From an uncultured Carboxylicivirga sp. (GTDB lineage Bacteria; Bacteroidota; Bacteroidia; Bacteroidales; Marinilabiliaceae), in the NCBI GenBank assembly GCA_947491945.1, contig CANLLN010000024.1, forward strand, positions 1-64,000: a stretch of DNA of 64,000 nucleotides, given 5' to 3'. Made by a program: the position numbers and the translations under genes. Shown piece after piece: positions 36,858-45,633 of the stretch (its first letter is position 1; each line of letters opens with the position of its first letter). The notes beneath the pieces were generated by a model. That model did not search any database. It had not been told where the DNA came from and was given only the letters and a program-made list of their open reading frames with translations.

Positions 36858-38882
36858 TTAGTCATAGAAATTCCAGGATACGCCAAATTTAAGGCTACGT
36901 GGGTTGCCCGGATATTGATAAGTGGTGTAATAAGGTGCCTGGGGATAACCCTGATTCACATGGTCGAATTTAACGTAGATACGAGCCCGTTTCAGCTGTA
37001 GGTTAAGAAAGGCATCCACAAAGGGGTAATTACCTACTTTTTCATTGAGCTGATTTACAAACATAGCGTTTGCCGGCATGTATTTGGGTGCGTAATATTC
37101 AGTATTATAGCGCACATCAAAGCCTATTTGAAAGTGCAATACTTTAAATAGCGTATTCTGGTAGTAGGTGGAGTTATAAAGCGCTAATAGTGGCACGGGT
37201 ATATAGGTTTCATCGCTTGTGTATTGTGCAATTACATCATTGACGCAATGCACACGCCCCCAGATAAAATGCTTTTTCAGGCGTGCGTTTAGTACTTGTA
37301 ATACCGTGTTAGTTTGGTTGGGAGTACCATCTTCCTGCCAGTAGATGTGCTGAGTAACCAGGTTAGCACCTCCGCTCAGCTCAAAGCGGCGTGAGGGGAT
37401 GCGAAAGCCGGCCTGCACACGTACGTTTTTCACCTGTTTGAAATCCTCCGACCATTGCAGGTGGTTGGAATAGTATTGGTTTTCAAATAGCTCGGGCTGA
37501 CGAAGGTAAATGCCGCCATTGGCAAAAAAACCGGCCGTGTCACGGGCTATTCTGAAGGATGAGTTGAGCTGTCCGGTAATTTCTGAGTCGCCGGCGCGGT
37601 AGCCTTGGAAATATAATTTTACGCCGGCATTCCACCAGAAGTTCTTACCCAGGTTCTTGAATATTTGTCCGCCAATGGCTGAGGTAACCAGCGTGGTGTC
37701 GCGCGTTTGGTAATGGGGCACGTCATTCCCGTTTTCATCTTCACGCCAGCTTGTTTGCCCCGGAAACTTATACATCATCACATCGTTGACCAGGTAGGCA
37801 CGCAGGCCAAAACGCAACAAAGAGTTGGCTTCCTCATTAAATTTTATTTGAAAGGTATTGCGAAGGTTGCGGTAGGTAGCGCTGTCGCGCGTTTGCAAAG
37901 AGTCGCGGTAGATATTTGGGTAAAAGGGAGTGTCGGTAATGTAAAAACTCTCCAGCTCATCAATGTTATATCGACGGTTTGCCTGATCGTATTGCAGGGT
38001 GTGAAACACGGTGCTTACCGGCAATTTGGTGGTGGTAGAATCTGTTTCTCTCACACTGATGTTGCCGATGGATAGCGAGTGATTGTAAAAAAGTTGTATG
38101 TTATTGATCTTATGGCTGGTGTTTTTTGCAAAATGCATGGGCACTTCCTTGGGATCCAGCTGTGTCCAGTCGGTGTTGTCAACATTCAGGTTAATACCGC
38201 CATTTTCCTGGTTGTTAATGGAGGCGTAGATAAAGGCCATTTGCATATTGTAGCGCTGTCCGTTGTAGCTACTCCAGAACTTGAAATTCTGGTTCTCGGC
38301 CTTTTGTCCCTGATACAGGCCCACTGATGAGCGAAGTTGATATTGTATACCTACGTTGGTTTTACGATTAATATTTTGGGTAAAAAGGGCGCTTACAGCT
38401 TCTTCTGAAAACCGTTTGGGGCCACCAAAATGATAGCTTAGGTTAACGTAGGGAGTTTTGGTGTTGTAAAAGTTGAGTGTTTGAGGTTGGGGCAGATAGG
38501 CTAAAAAGGAGTTGTAGAACATATATCCATAATGACGCTGTTGTTCGTCAAAAATCATGGACTGATGAGCCGTGTTCATATTTCCCAGCCATACCTGTGC
38601 AATGCTCTTTTTAAAGATGGGGTTGTAGACCTGGTAACCATTACTAAGGGTGTCTACGGCTACTGTATCGCTAAAAGTAAAGTCGTCCTTGAGGCGCCAG
38701 GTACGCACGTCGGGGGCTATAAATTCTCCTGCGTCCGATGTCTCACCTGTATTATTGGCTGTCTGTCCGCCTCTGTTCATCTGACCTGGGCCGGCGCTAA
38801 TGGTACGCTGGGCAAGTCCTGATGCTGCAATCAGTAAATTAAGAACGAGTAGTAGAAGGCTTTTATTGAGCTTAAATTCCAT
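36858..38882 (-). CDS. Putative porin of the Bacteroidota type
   Basis: About 674 residues from the ATG at 38882 (MEFKLNKSLLLLVLNLLIAASGLAQ). The chain is almost entirely amphipathic strand and loop, with features of the 'putative porin' family of this phylum (WLGNMNTAHQSMIFDEQQRHYGYMF, YVNLSYHFGG, RARIYVKFDHVNQG, ending LKFGVSWNFYD). It is expected in the outer membrane. Function and substrate are unknown. A short 67-nt gap leads to the mltF gene in the upstream direction of the genome map. Confidence 0.8.
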   Translation of the reverse strand: MEFKLNKSLLLLVLNLLIAASGLAQRTISAGPGQMNRGGQTANNTGETSDAGEFIAPDVRTWRLKDDFTFSDTVAVDTLSNGYQVYNPIFKKSIAQVWLGNMNTAHQSMIFDEQQRHYGYMFYNSFLAYLPQPQTLNFYNTKTPYVNLSYHFGGPKRFSEEAVSALFTQNINRKTNVGIQYQLRSSVGLYQGQKAENQNFKFWSSYNGQRYNMQMAFIYASINNQENGGINLNVDNTDWTQLDPKEVPMHFAKNTSHKINNIQLFYNHSLSIGNISVRETDSTTTKLPVSTVFHTLQYDQANRRYNIDELESFYITDTPFYPNIYRDSLQTRDSATYRNLRNTFQIKFNEEANSLLRFGLRAYLVNDVMMYKFPGQTSWREDENGNDVPHYQTRDTTLVTSAIGGQIFKNLGKNFWWNAGVKLYFQGYRAGDSEITGQLNSSFRIARDTAGFFANGGIYLRQPELFENQYYSNHLQWSEDFKQVKNVRVQAGFRIPSRRFELSGGANLVTQHIYWQEDGTPNQTNTVLQVLNARLKKHFIWGRVHCVNDVIAQYTSDETYIPVPLLALYNSTYYQNTLFKVLHFQIGFDVRYNTEYYAPKYMPANAMFVNQLNEKVGNYPFVDAFLNLQLKRARIYVKFDHVNQGYPQAPYYTTYQYPGNPRSLKFGVSWNFYD

Positions 38883-38998
38883 ATTGTAGGAGCAATTCAT
38901 TTACGATAATTGTACACAGACAGGTCCTTTTTAAACCAAAGGCAAATATAGATAAAAAGTTTTCAAATGAGTGAAAGTGCTTTGGGACTAAAAAGACG

Positions 38999-39110
38999 CG
39001 GGTGTCTTGCAACGCTCAGCGCCATTGTCAAAGAATCAAAAGCGGTGACCGTTGGTTACCGCTTTTGATCGTGTATGACTTTGTGCATCAAACTGCGTTG
39101 TGAGACACCC
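38999..39110 (-). terminator. Nested hairpin, compound terminator after der
   Basis: Outer arms 39000-39015 and 39095-39110 pair over 14 of 16 positions; inside, 39034-39050 pairs with 39053-39070 (ATCAAAAGCGGT core), with a CAAAG/CTTTG step between. On the minus strand the structure ends in GTCTTTTTAG. It starts 8 nt after the der stop. Its length is more than a simple terminator needs, so it may also be a stable RNA or a mobile palindrome. Confidence 0.7.
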
Positions 39111-39117
39111 TTTCTCT

Positions 39118-40422
39118 TTATTTTTTTCGCAGAACAATATTCACCTGCACACCATTAAAGTTCCAGTTTTCGCGGATTTTATTTTCCAGAAAACGCTTGT
39201 AGGGATCTTTGATGTATTGGGGCAGGTTACAGAAGAACGCAAAAGTGGGCGATTGCGTAGGTAGCTGCGTTATGTATTTTATCTTGATGTACTTTCCCTT
39301 TGTTGATGGGGGTGGGTACTTCTCGATAAGAGGCAATAGTGTTTCGTTCAGCTTTGAGGTGGTAATCTTCGTCTCTTTGTTTTCGTACACTTGCAGCGCT
39401 GCTTCAATGGCTTTGTGAATGCGTTGCTTGGTAATGGCCGATGTAAATATGATTGGGAAATCGGTGTAAGGCGCCATGGCATCGCGCACCATTGCTTCAA
39501 ATTTCTTCACCGTGTGTGTATCTTTCTCAATCAGATCCCACTTATTAACCAGCACTACAATGCCTTTTTTATTGCGTTGAATAAGGTTAAATATCTTTTG
39601 ATCCTGTGTTTCAAAGCCGCGTGTAGCATCAATCATCAGCATACATACATCAGCGTTTTCAATGGCACGGATGGCGCGCATTACAGAATAAAACTCCAGG
39701 TCTTCATGTACGCGTGATTTCTTGCGAAGGCCAGCTGTATCAACCAGATAAAAATCGTGTCCAAACTTATTGTAACGTGTAAAAATGGAATCGCGCGTGG
39801 TGCCTGATATGGGTGTTACAATATTGCGTTCTTCACCAATAAAAGCATTGATAATGGAGGATTTACCGGCGTTGGGACGCCCCACGATGGTAAATTTAGG
39901 CAATTCCAGCATCTCCTCGTTTTCCTTTTTGGGAAACAAGTCAACCAATTTATCCAGAAAATCGCCGGTGCCGGCTCCATTCACAGCAGAGATGGGATAC
40001 AGATGCTCGAGACCGAGCGCATAGAAATAGCTCGATTCGGTGATGCGTTCATTGTTATCCACCTTGTTAACTACCAGTAGAACGGGTTTTTGTGAGCGGC
40101 GCAGTACATCGGCCACCCCTTCATCATAATCCGTAATGCCTGTGGTTACATCCACCACAAACACGATGATGTCTGCCTCTTCAATGGCAATTAGCACTTG
40201 TCGGCGTATGGCCTCTTCAAATATATCATCGGAGTTGGTTGCATAGCCCCCGGTGTCGATCACCGAAAAATCAACGCCATTCCAGAAAGCCTTTCCATAC
40301 AGGCGGTCGCGTGTAACACCGGCCTCCTCATTGACAATGGCCTGACGAGTACCTGTTAAACGGTTAAAGAGTGTTGACTTACCCACATTCGGACGGCCAA
40401 CAATTGCAACGATATTTCCCAT
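39118..40422 (-). CDS. der: Ribosome-associated GTPase Der (EngA)
   Basis: 434 residues with two tandem GTPase domains: G1 GRPNVGKST near residue 8 and GRPNAGKSS about residue 182, G3 DTGGY and [11 protein letters not shown], and G4 NKVD and NKWD. The C-terminal KH-like domain ends the protein. It acts in maturation of the large ribosomal subunit. A TACCTTTG -7 box lies at 40454-40461. Confidence 0.97.
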   Translation of the reverse strand: MGNIVAIVGRPNVGKSTLFNRLTGTRQAIVNEEAGVTRDRLYGKAFWNGVDFSVIDTGGYATNSDDIFEEAIRRQVLIAIEEADIIVFVVDVTTGITDYDEGVADVLRRSQKPVLLVVNKVDNNERITESSYFYALGLEHLYPISAVNGAGTGDFLDKLVDLFPKKENEEMLELPKFTIVGRPNAGKSSIINAFIGEERNIVTPISGTTRDSIFTRYNKFGHDFYLVDTAGLRKKSRVHEDLEFYSVMRAIRAIENADVCMLMIDATRGFETQDQKIFNLIQRNKKGIVVLVNKWDLIEKDTHTVKKFEAMVRDAMAPYTDFPIIFTSAITKQRIHKAIEAALQVYENKETKITTSKLNETLLPLIEKYPPPSTKGKYIKIKYITQLPTQSPTFAFFCNLPQYIKDPYKRFLENKIRENWNFNGVQVNIVLRKK

Positions 40423-40453
40423 GTTGATTTTACTTTTTATTTTTTCGGGGCTG

Positions 40454-40461
40454 CAAAGGTA
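40454..40461 (-). promoter_or_regulatory. der -7 promoter box
   Basis: TACCTTTG on the minus strand, 31 nt upstream of the der ATG, fits the Bacteroidota -7 consensus; so der can be transcribed separately from era, which ends 52 nt further upstream. Confidence 0.5.
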
Positions 40462-40513
40462 GTTAAACTCCTGCTTTACACCAATCTTTATTTTGCGACT
40501 TGCGCCGATTTAT

Positions 40514-41398
40514 CTATTTCAGTTCGTAGCCATGCCCCCGTAGGAAGTTATCCTTGTCGCGCCAGTCTTTACTTACTTTTACATAGGTGCTTAGGTGAAC
40601 TTTCTTCTTAAAGAATCCTTCCAGATCCTTGCGAGCCTCAATGCCCACCCACTTCAACTTAACGCCCTTGTGTCCAATGATGATGCCTTTTTGTGATTCG
40701 CGGGCCACATGAATAATGGCACGTATCTCAATGCGATCACCCTCTTCCTTAAATTCTTCCACTTCTACTTCTACCGAGTAGGGTATCTCTTTCTTGTATT
40801 GCACCAATATCTTCTCACGAATAATTTCGGCCACAAAAAAGCGCTCTGATTTATCTGTCAATGATTCTTTGTCAAAGTAGGGGGGAGAGTCGGGTAAAAG
40901 CTCAATGATACGATCCATTAGGTTTTGCACATTAAACTTATGCAAGGCCGACATGGGGAATACTTCTGCATTGGGTAATTGTTGCTTCCAGAAGTCCATC
41001 AGATCGTCCAGCTTGGCCTGATCAATTAAATCAATTTTATTAACCACCAGTAAAACCGGTATGTCGGTTTTTTGTACCGAGCTTAGGAAATCATCATTCT
41101 TATCGGGCTTTTCAAAGGTGTCGGTCACATACAAAATAATGTCCGCGTCTGTCAAGGCCGATTTGGAAAACTTAAGCATCGATTCTTGCAGCTTATAGTT
41201 GGGTTTTAGTACCCCGGGAGTATCCGAGAAAACAATTTGATACTCGGGTTTATTAACGATGCCGAATATACGGTGTCGGGTTGTTTGAGCCTTGGAGGTG
41301 ATAATCGATAAACGTTCGCCAACCAATTCGTTGGACAATGTTGATTTGCCAACATTGGGGTTTCCAACAATATTTACAAAGCCTGCTTTATGTGTCAT
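40514..41398 (-). CDS. era: GTPase Era
   Basis: 294 residues from the ATG at 41398; the longer frame would add 33 residues unlike Era. G1 [17 protein letters not shown], the switch ITSKAQTTRHRIFGI, G3 DTPGVLKPNYKL and G4 NKIDLID are present, and the C-terminal KH domain (GIIIGHKGVKLKWVGIEARKDLEGFF) binds the 3' end of 16S rRNA. A role in 30S assembly is well known. It precedes der in the same direction. Confidence 0.97.
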   Translation of the reverse strand: MTHKAGFVNIVGNPNVGKSTLSNELVGERLSIITSKAQTTRHRIFGIVNKPEYQIVFSDTPGVLKPNYKLQESMLKFSKSALTDADIILYVTDTFEKPDKNDDFLSSVQKTDIPVLLVVNKIDLIDQAKLDDLMDFWKQQLPNAEVFPMSALHKFNVQNLMDRIIELLPDSPPYFDKESLTDKSERFFVAEIIREKILVQYKKEIPYSVEVEVEEFKEEGDRIEIRAIIHVARESQKGIIIGHKGVKLKWVGIEARKDLEGFFKKKVHLSTYVKVSKDWRDKDNFLRGHGYELK

Positions 41399-41666
41399 TT
41401 CTTTTCTTATGTTTCTGGCTGCGAAGATACGATAAATTGAACAACTTATAAATCTCCATGAGTGCACTCGTTTACTGCCTAAAATTATGGTGGGCATGGA
41501 GTGGGTATATTGTTTCTTTTAAACGAAAGCAATGAGGCAGTAGGGAGGATGATGAAGTCGCTTAATGCGTTTGCCCCAGGCTTTGTAGTAGTTGTTTTTC
41601 TATTTTATATGAATAATGTATTTTCGCAGCTGATTTAAGTTAGAATTCTACATTAAAAATTATTAG

Positions 41667-42251
41667 ATGAACAAAGTTAGTTATGCCCTTGGAATGAACC
41701 TGGCGCAAAATCTTAAAGCCTCAGGTATCGCAACAATTGAATTTTCAGAATTTACAAAAGGGCTGGAGGCTGCTTTTGAAGGTAAGGAAACGCAGATGTC
41801 AGCCGACGAAGCGAACCAAACCTTGCAGCAGTTTTTTGGTGAGTTACAAGCCAAGCAGGCCGAGGCAGCTATTCAGGCCGGTAAAGAGTTTTTAGCTGAG
41901 AATGCTAAGAAGGAAGGTGTTGTAACCCTGGAAAGCGGCTTGCAGTACGAAGTAATTAAGGAAGGAACAGGTGAGAAGCCAACAGCTACCGACCAGGTAG
42001 AGTGTCACTACCACGGTACGCTTATCGATGGCAGCGTTTTTGATAGTTCAGTGCAGCGGGGCGAGCCTGCTACTTTCCCTGTGAATGGTGTTATACAAGG
42101 ATGGGTGGAAGCCTTGCAAATGATGCCGGTGGGCAGTAAATGGCGCCTTACTGTGCCTTCTGATCTGGCTTATGGTGAGCGCGGTGCCGGACAGCACATC
42201 GGTCCCCACACAACCCTAATCTTTGAAGTGGAGCTGTTAGCGATTAAGTAA
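41667..42251 (+). CDS. Cytosolic FKBP-type peptidyl-prolyl isomerase
   Basis: 194 residues without a signal peptide. An N-terminal dimerisation-like domain (KVSYALGMNLAQNLKAS, DEANQTLQQFF) resembles FkpA/Mip, and the C-terminal FKBP domain contains the active-site residues (VECHYHGTLIDGSVFDSSVQRG, VIQGWVEALQMMPVGSKWRL, YGERGAGQHIGPHTTLIFEVELL). It catalyses proline cis-trans isomerisation during folding. The next gene encodes a lipoprotein paralogue 31 nt downstream, so the pair is a tandem duplication split between compartments. A TATTTTCG box lies at 41619-41626. Confidence 0.93.
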   Translation: MNKVSYALGMNLAQNLKASGIATIEFSEFTKGLEAAFEGKETQMSADEANQTLQQFFGELQAKQAEAAIQAGKEFLAENAKKEGVVTLESGLQYEVIKEGTGEKPTATDQVECHYHGTLIDGSVFDSSVQRGEPATFPVNGVIQGWVEALQMMPVGSKWRLTVPSDLAYGERGAGQHIGPHTTLIFEVELLAIK

Positions 42252-42282
42252 GACTAACATATAAATTCAAAACTGTTTAAAA

Positions 42283-43104
42283 ATGAAAGTGACAAATCTA
42301 CTAACTGCTTTTGCCTTAGGTTTATTGGTAATGGCATCGTGCACAAAAGTTCCCAACACGGGAAAAATGGAGTTTAGCAATCAAACAGACAGTGTGAGTT
42401 ACGCATTGGGTTATTTGCAGGCTGCCAACCTGAAGAAGCAGTTTCAGCACTGGCCTTTAGAGGTAGACTCCGCAACGCGTGTGCAGTTAGCAAAAACCCT
42501 GGGTAAGGCGGAAGTAAAAAAAGCCAACCTTGAACACCTTGAAGGCATGTTTAACGAAATTGATGAAGCCACTTTTATGAAAGGTTTTATGAATGAGTTT
42601 GCCTATAGTAAGTCGTATTTCACTGAGATGAATGCCGATATGTACTTGCGCAAGGTGATGGAAGAGAACCGCAAGGTAAAAGAGGCAGAGCGTGCTGAGA
42701 AAGCGGCTGCTAACCTGGCCGAGGGGCAGAAATTTCTTGAGGACAATGCCAAGCGTGCCGAGGTAAAAACAACGGCCTCAGGTCTTCAGTACGAGGTACT
42801 GAAAGAAGGCAAGGGCGCTGTGGCTACCAAAAGCGATCGTGTGAAGTGTCAGTACCACGGCACATTGATTGATGGTACGGTGTTTGACAGCTCGGTGGAG
42901 CGTAAGGATACGGCGCAGTTTGCTGTAACCGGCGTTATCAAGGGTTGGACTGAGGCTTTGCAGCTGATGCCTGAAGGTAGTAAATGGCGTTTGTACATTC
43001 CTGCCGACCTGGCCTATGGTGAGCGTGGATCAGGTGCTAAGATTGGCCCTAATTCAACACTTATCTTCGACCTGGATTTAATTGAGGTGGTGAAGAAAAA
43101 GTAA
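42283..43104 (+). CDS. FKBP-type peptidyl-prolyl isomerase lipoprotein
   Basis: 273 residues. Signal peptide and lipobox (LLVMASC) put the protein at a membrane in the envelope. The N-terminal domain repeats the Mip/FkpA pattern (DSVSYALGYLQAANLKKQF) with a larger insert (residues about 60-130), and the FKBP domain (VKCQYHGTLIDGTVFDSSVERK, GWTEALQLMPEGSKWRLYIPA, YGERGSGAKIGPNSTLIFDLDL) is nearly the same as in the upstream gene. It likely assists folding of exported proteins. Terminated by a strong hairpin. Confidence 0.94.
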   Translation: MKVTNLLTAFALGLLVMASCTKVPNTGKMEFSNQTDSVSYALGYLQAANLKKQFQHWPLEVDSATRVQLAKTLGKAEVKKANLEHLEGMFNEIDEATFMKGFMNEFAYSKSYFTEMNADMYLRKVMEENRKVKEAERAEKAAANLAEGQKFLEDNAKRAEVKTTASGLQYEVLKEGKGAVATKSDRVKCQYHGTLIDGTVFDSSVERKDTAQFAVTGVIKGWTEALQLMPEGSKWRLYIPADLAYGERGSGAKIGPNSTLIFDLDLIEVVKKK

Positions 43105-43118
43105 TGCTTTAGCGTATA

Positions 43119-43168
43119 AAAATAAGGAAAAGGGATTTGTAAATATTACAAATCCCTTTTCTTATTTA
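43119..43168 (+). terminator. Terminator after the FKBP pair
   Basis: A 20-bp stem (arms 43120-43140 and 43146-43165, core AAAGGGATTTGT/ACAAATCCCTTT) lies 15 nt after the stop codon. The flanking A- and T-runs make it usable in both directions. Confidence 0.8.
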
Positions 43169-43373
43169 TGCTTATGGCTGTTAGCTTCCTGATGGCTGCG
43201 GTTGATGCCTTCTCGTTCATAGTGGTGCACGGTGAGCGCACTTCGTGGTTTTCTATCTTTAGCGGAGGGTGATCGCTCAACTTCCTACCCTCATGATCTT
43301 CAGGGAGGTTATCGATAGATGGGGAGCTCTAATGTGCTAAATTGTATTTGCCCTACTCGGTTCAGCTCTTTTG

Positions 43374-44336
43374 CTATAGTTCTATTTCTTCTCCCAAATG
43401 CTCGTCACGGGCTTTTTCATAAACCAGCTTGGCCGCAAATAAATCAAAGATACCCTGACCCACGGTTTTGAATAATCGTGTTTCACGAAAACCTAACTCG
43501 TTGGGCTGTTCAATAAGTGTTGCCAGATGTTTTACCTGCTCCGGTTTTACAAGCTCGTTCTTCAGTGGATAAATAAGGTCGCCGCTCTCGTCAATGCCAT
43601 GCTCGGCATCAATCCATATACTGTCTATCAGGCGAAATAGAGAATCAGGAAGCTCTCTCATTTCAGGGCGGTAGGAGCCCACACTGATAAAGCACTTGCC
43701 CAGTATCAGATCCTCCAGGTTTGGAATAATGGGCTCGGTAGCACCTGTGGCAGTGGCTACTATCTCGCTGTTAACCACTACTTGTTGAGCATCTTCACAC
43801 AGTGCCACATCTACATTGGGGCATTTATCGCCCATGAAACTTATAAAGTTACTGATGGTCTGCGGTGATTGGTCATATACATACACGCGTTCCAGATCGC
43901 GTTCATGGCAGGCCATCCAGGCAATGTGTTGGCCTTGCTCACCACCACCAATTATGCCCAGTGTGGTTGCCAATGGATCGGACAGGTGACGAATGCCCAC
44001 ACAGGCAACAGCGGCAGTTCGCATGGCTGTTAGCTTGGCACCATTCAGCAACGCAATGACTTCACCAGTGGCTCCATCATTGAGCATCACTGTTCCATTA
44101 ATGGCATTTTTTCCATGTTGCTCATTGCCGGGAAAAACGGTCAGTAGCTTGGTGGTAAATATGTCGGGGCCAACAGATGGCATTAATAGCAGACTGTTGC
44201 CGTTGATGTCGTGGTGGGTTCGTTTGGGAGTGAAATAGTCCCGGTCGCAGGAGGCTTTCAGGGCTAATTCCATGATGTCAATCCACAAAGTGGGTTCGGC
44301 TATTTGCTCAATTATTGGTGCAGAGAGAATTCGCAT
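43374..44336 (-). CDS. Ornithine cyclodeaminase/mu-crystallin family protein
   Basis: 320 residues. A central Rossmann motif LGIIGGGEQGQHIAWMA binds NAD(P), and the N-terminal part contains SLLLMPSVGPDIFTTKLLTVFPGN and GEVIALLNGAKLTAMRTAAVACVG, the family signature with the substrate-binding Arg. Members are ornithine or lysine cyclodeaminases, or alanine dehydrogenases and reductases of imino acids; which one applies cannot be told. It stands alone and is convergent with the FKBP genes. Confidence 0.87.
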   Translation of the reverse strand: MRILSAPIIEQIAEPTLWIDIMELALKASCDRDYFTPKRTHHDINGNSLLLMPSVGPDIFTTKLLTVFPGNEQHGKNAINGTVMLNDGATGEVIALLNGAKLTAMRTAAVACVGIRHLSDPLATTLGIIGGGEQGQHIAWMACHERDLERVYVYDQSPQTISNFISFMGDKCPNVDVALCEDAQQVVVNSEIVATATGATEPIIPNLEDLILGKCFISVGSYRPEMRELPDSLFRLIDSIWIDAEHGIDESGDLIYPLKNELVKPEQVKHLATLIEQPNELGFRETRLFKTVGQGIFDLFAAKLVYEKARDEHLGEEIEL

Positions 44337-44624
44337 AATTCTGGTTAAAATGCTATTGATCGTTCTTTTTCAATGTCTTCAACGGTTTTTGGTAGCGGTT
44401 TACTCAGTAATCAACAATTGTTTTCTGTGGATTAAAAAGATCTTCCTCGTTACGGCAACCATCAAGGTCTTTTGTAATCTTCAAGTTTATTGAAATTTAA
44501 GAAATCTCGCAAATGCTTTTTTAACTTTGTAAAGAGCAATTTATTAATTTATCTTATATCAGCGTCTCTGCTGCCTTAAGTTATTTAAACCCCGGTGGAA
44601 TACATTAGAATTGAATAGGCAAAC

Positions 44625-44726
44625 TTAGCTTTTGATACAATCTCTGATTGTTTCTTCTAATAGTTGAATGTTTTCTTCACTATAACCAGTTTTGTAATAA
44701 ACAATCTCTCCATTTTTAATGATCAA
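44625..44726 (-). pseudogene. Remnant of a thioredoxin-like protein
   Basis: A 33-codon open stretch, readable from a TTG at 44726 to a stop at 44625, encodes LIIKNGEIVYYKTGYS and then EENIQLLEETIRDCIKS. This looks like the C-terminal beta-hairpin and last helix of a thioredoxin/TlpA-fold domain (F-[LI]-I-x-x-G-x-I-V...G). The catalytic CxxC part is absent upstream, where the terminator of the barrel gene lies instead. It is therefore probably a leftover of a deletion. Identification rests on a short match. Confidence 0.4.
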
Positions 44727-44730
44727 AAAT

Positions 44731-44763
44731 ATAAAAAAAAAGCTCGACGAATTGCCGAGTTTT
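44731..44763 (-). terminator. Terminator of the small barrel gene
   Basis: Stem CTCGAC/GCCGAG with loop GAATT (44743-44759, one G-U pair) followed on the minus strand by a 9-nt T-run. It lies 21 nt after the stop of the barrel gene. Confidence 0.8.
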
Positions 44764-44783
44764 AAGGTTAATTGGGGTGTAGT

Positions 44784-45269
44784 CTAAAATTTGTATCGTG
44801 CACTAATCGATAAACCCATGTTGAAGTTGTGGTTTGTTGGACCAAATCCAAACTGGGGCATGGTGTCCAAACTCAGGTTAATGGGTACTTCCACAAAGTT
44901 GTATTCAATACCTATTTGACCACCCAGGCCAAAGTATGCACCAGAATCGCCTTTGCCGTCATAATCATTGTCGTAATTCCAGGAGCCTAGAGATACGGCC
45001 GGCCCTGCATACCAGTTAAAACCACTCTCGATATCCCACAACCACTGATAGGCACCCGAAAGGATGAAACCATTTCCATCATTGGCACTGTTAAAGCCAA
45101 AATCAATCTCCAGGCGGTTGTAGTTGGAGAGTTTATACTGATAGCTAACCTGGGAGCCAAAGGTGTTGCCTGCTCCCAGTCGAATACCAATGGCATGTGG
45201 GGTATTACCTTGTGCGTGGCTTAGTAATGCCACAACGCATAGTGCTAATGTTACAAAGTGCTTTTTCAT
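44784..45269 (-). CDS. Small outer-membrane beta-barrel protein
   Basis: 161 residues. Signal peptide MKKHFVTLALCVVALLSHAQG, then eight or so amphipathic strands (HAIGIRLGAGNTFGSQVSYQY, NGFILSGAYQWLWDIESGFNWYAGP, YFGLGGQIGIEYNFVEVPINL) ending in GLSISARYKF. Typical of OmpA/OmpW-sized Bacteroidota barrel proteins. Function unknown. Followed by a clear terminator. Confidence 0.8.
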   Translation of the reverse strand: MKKHFVTLALCVVALLSHAQGNTPHAIGIRLGAGNTFGSQVSYQYKLSNYNRLEIDFGFNSANDGNGFILSGAYQWLWDIESGFNWYAGPAVSLGSWNYDNDYDGKGDSGAYFGLGGQIGIEYNFVEVPINLSLDTMPQFGFGPTNHNFNMGLSISARYKF

Positions 45270-45633
45270 TTGTAATATACGTTAAAGTGTAAGATTTACA
45301 TTATAAATTTCTTATTGCGCCCTGGGGTGATTAATCATAAAACCTTGTGATTCAATGTTTTTGTGGATTCACCTTTGTTTTAATAAGGTGTGCATCCATG
45401 GCTATGTTACAAAAACCCTAAGCCGGCTCTGTTGACTTGATGTGGTTCAGTTTGTTAAAGTCAATTGATTGCAATTGGGCAAGTATGTCAGTCAATTTTG
45501 CCTGTGCATACTCAGCGCTTTATTCAGACGGACAAAAGTAATATTTTTTTGTCTTAGTGATGCCGGATATTGCTATTTAAGGTTGTTTCTAAATTATAAG
45601 CTGCTTGGCTCTGGTTCATTCAACCTAGGATCA
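45270..45633. other. Gene-free stretch upstream of the small barrel gene
   Basis: No gene is seen. A TACTTTTG box on the minus strand (complement of 45533-45540) could start a transcript with a leader of about 260 nt before the barrel gene; no -33 match is evident. No riboswitch or hairpin of note was found. Confidence 0.4.

Larger units (their letters stand above)
44337..44783. other. Gene-poor stretch with terminator and gene remnant
   Basis: It contains a thioredoxin-like remnant (44625-44726, minus), the terminator of the next minus-strand gene (44731-44763) and the AT-rich upstream region of the ornithine cyclodeaminase-family gene. No intact gene is supported. Confidence 0.5.

Noticed and set aside
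44272-44493. Plus-strand hydrophobic open frame of 73 codons
   Set aside because: It starts inside the antisense of the ornithine cyclodeaminase-family gene and continues into AT-rich DNA; hydrophobicity follows from base composition.
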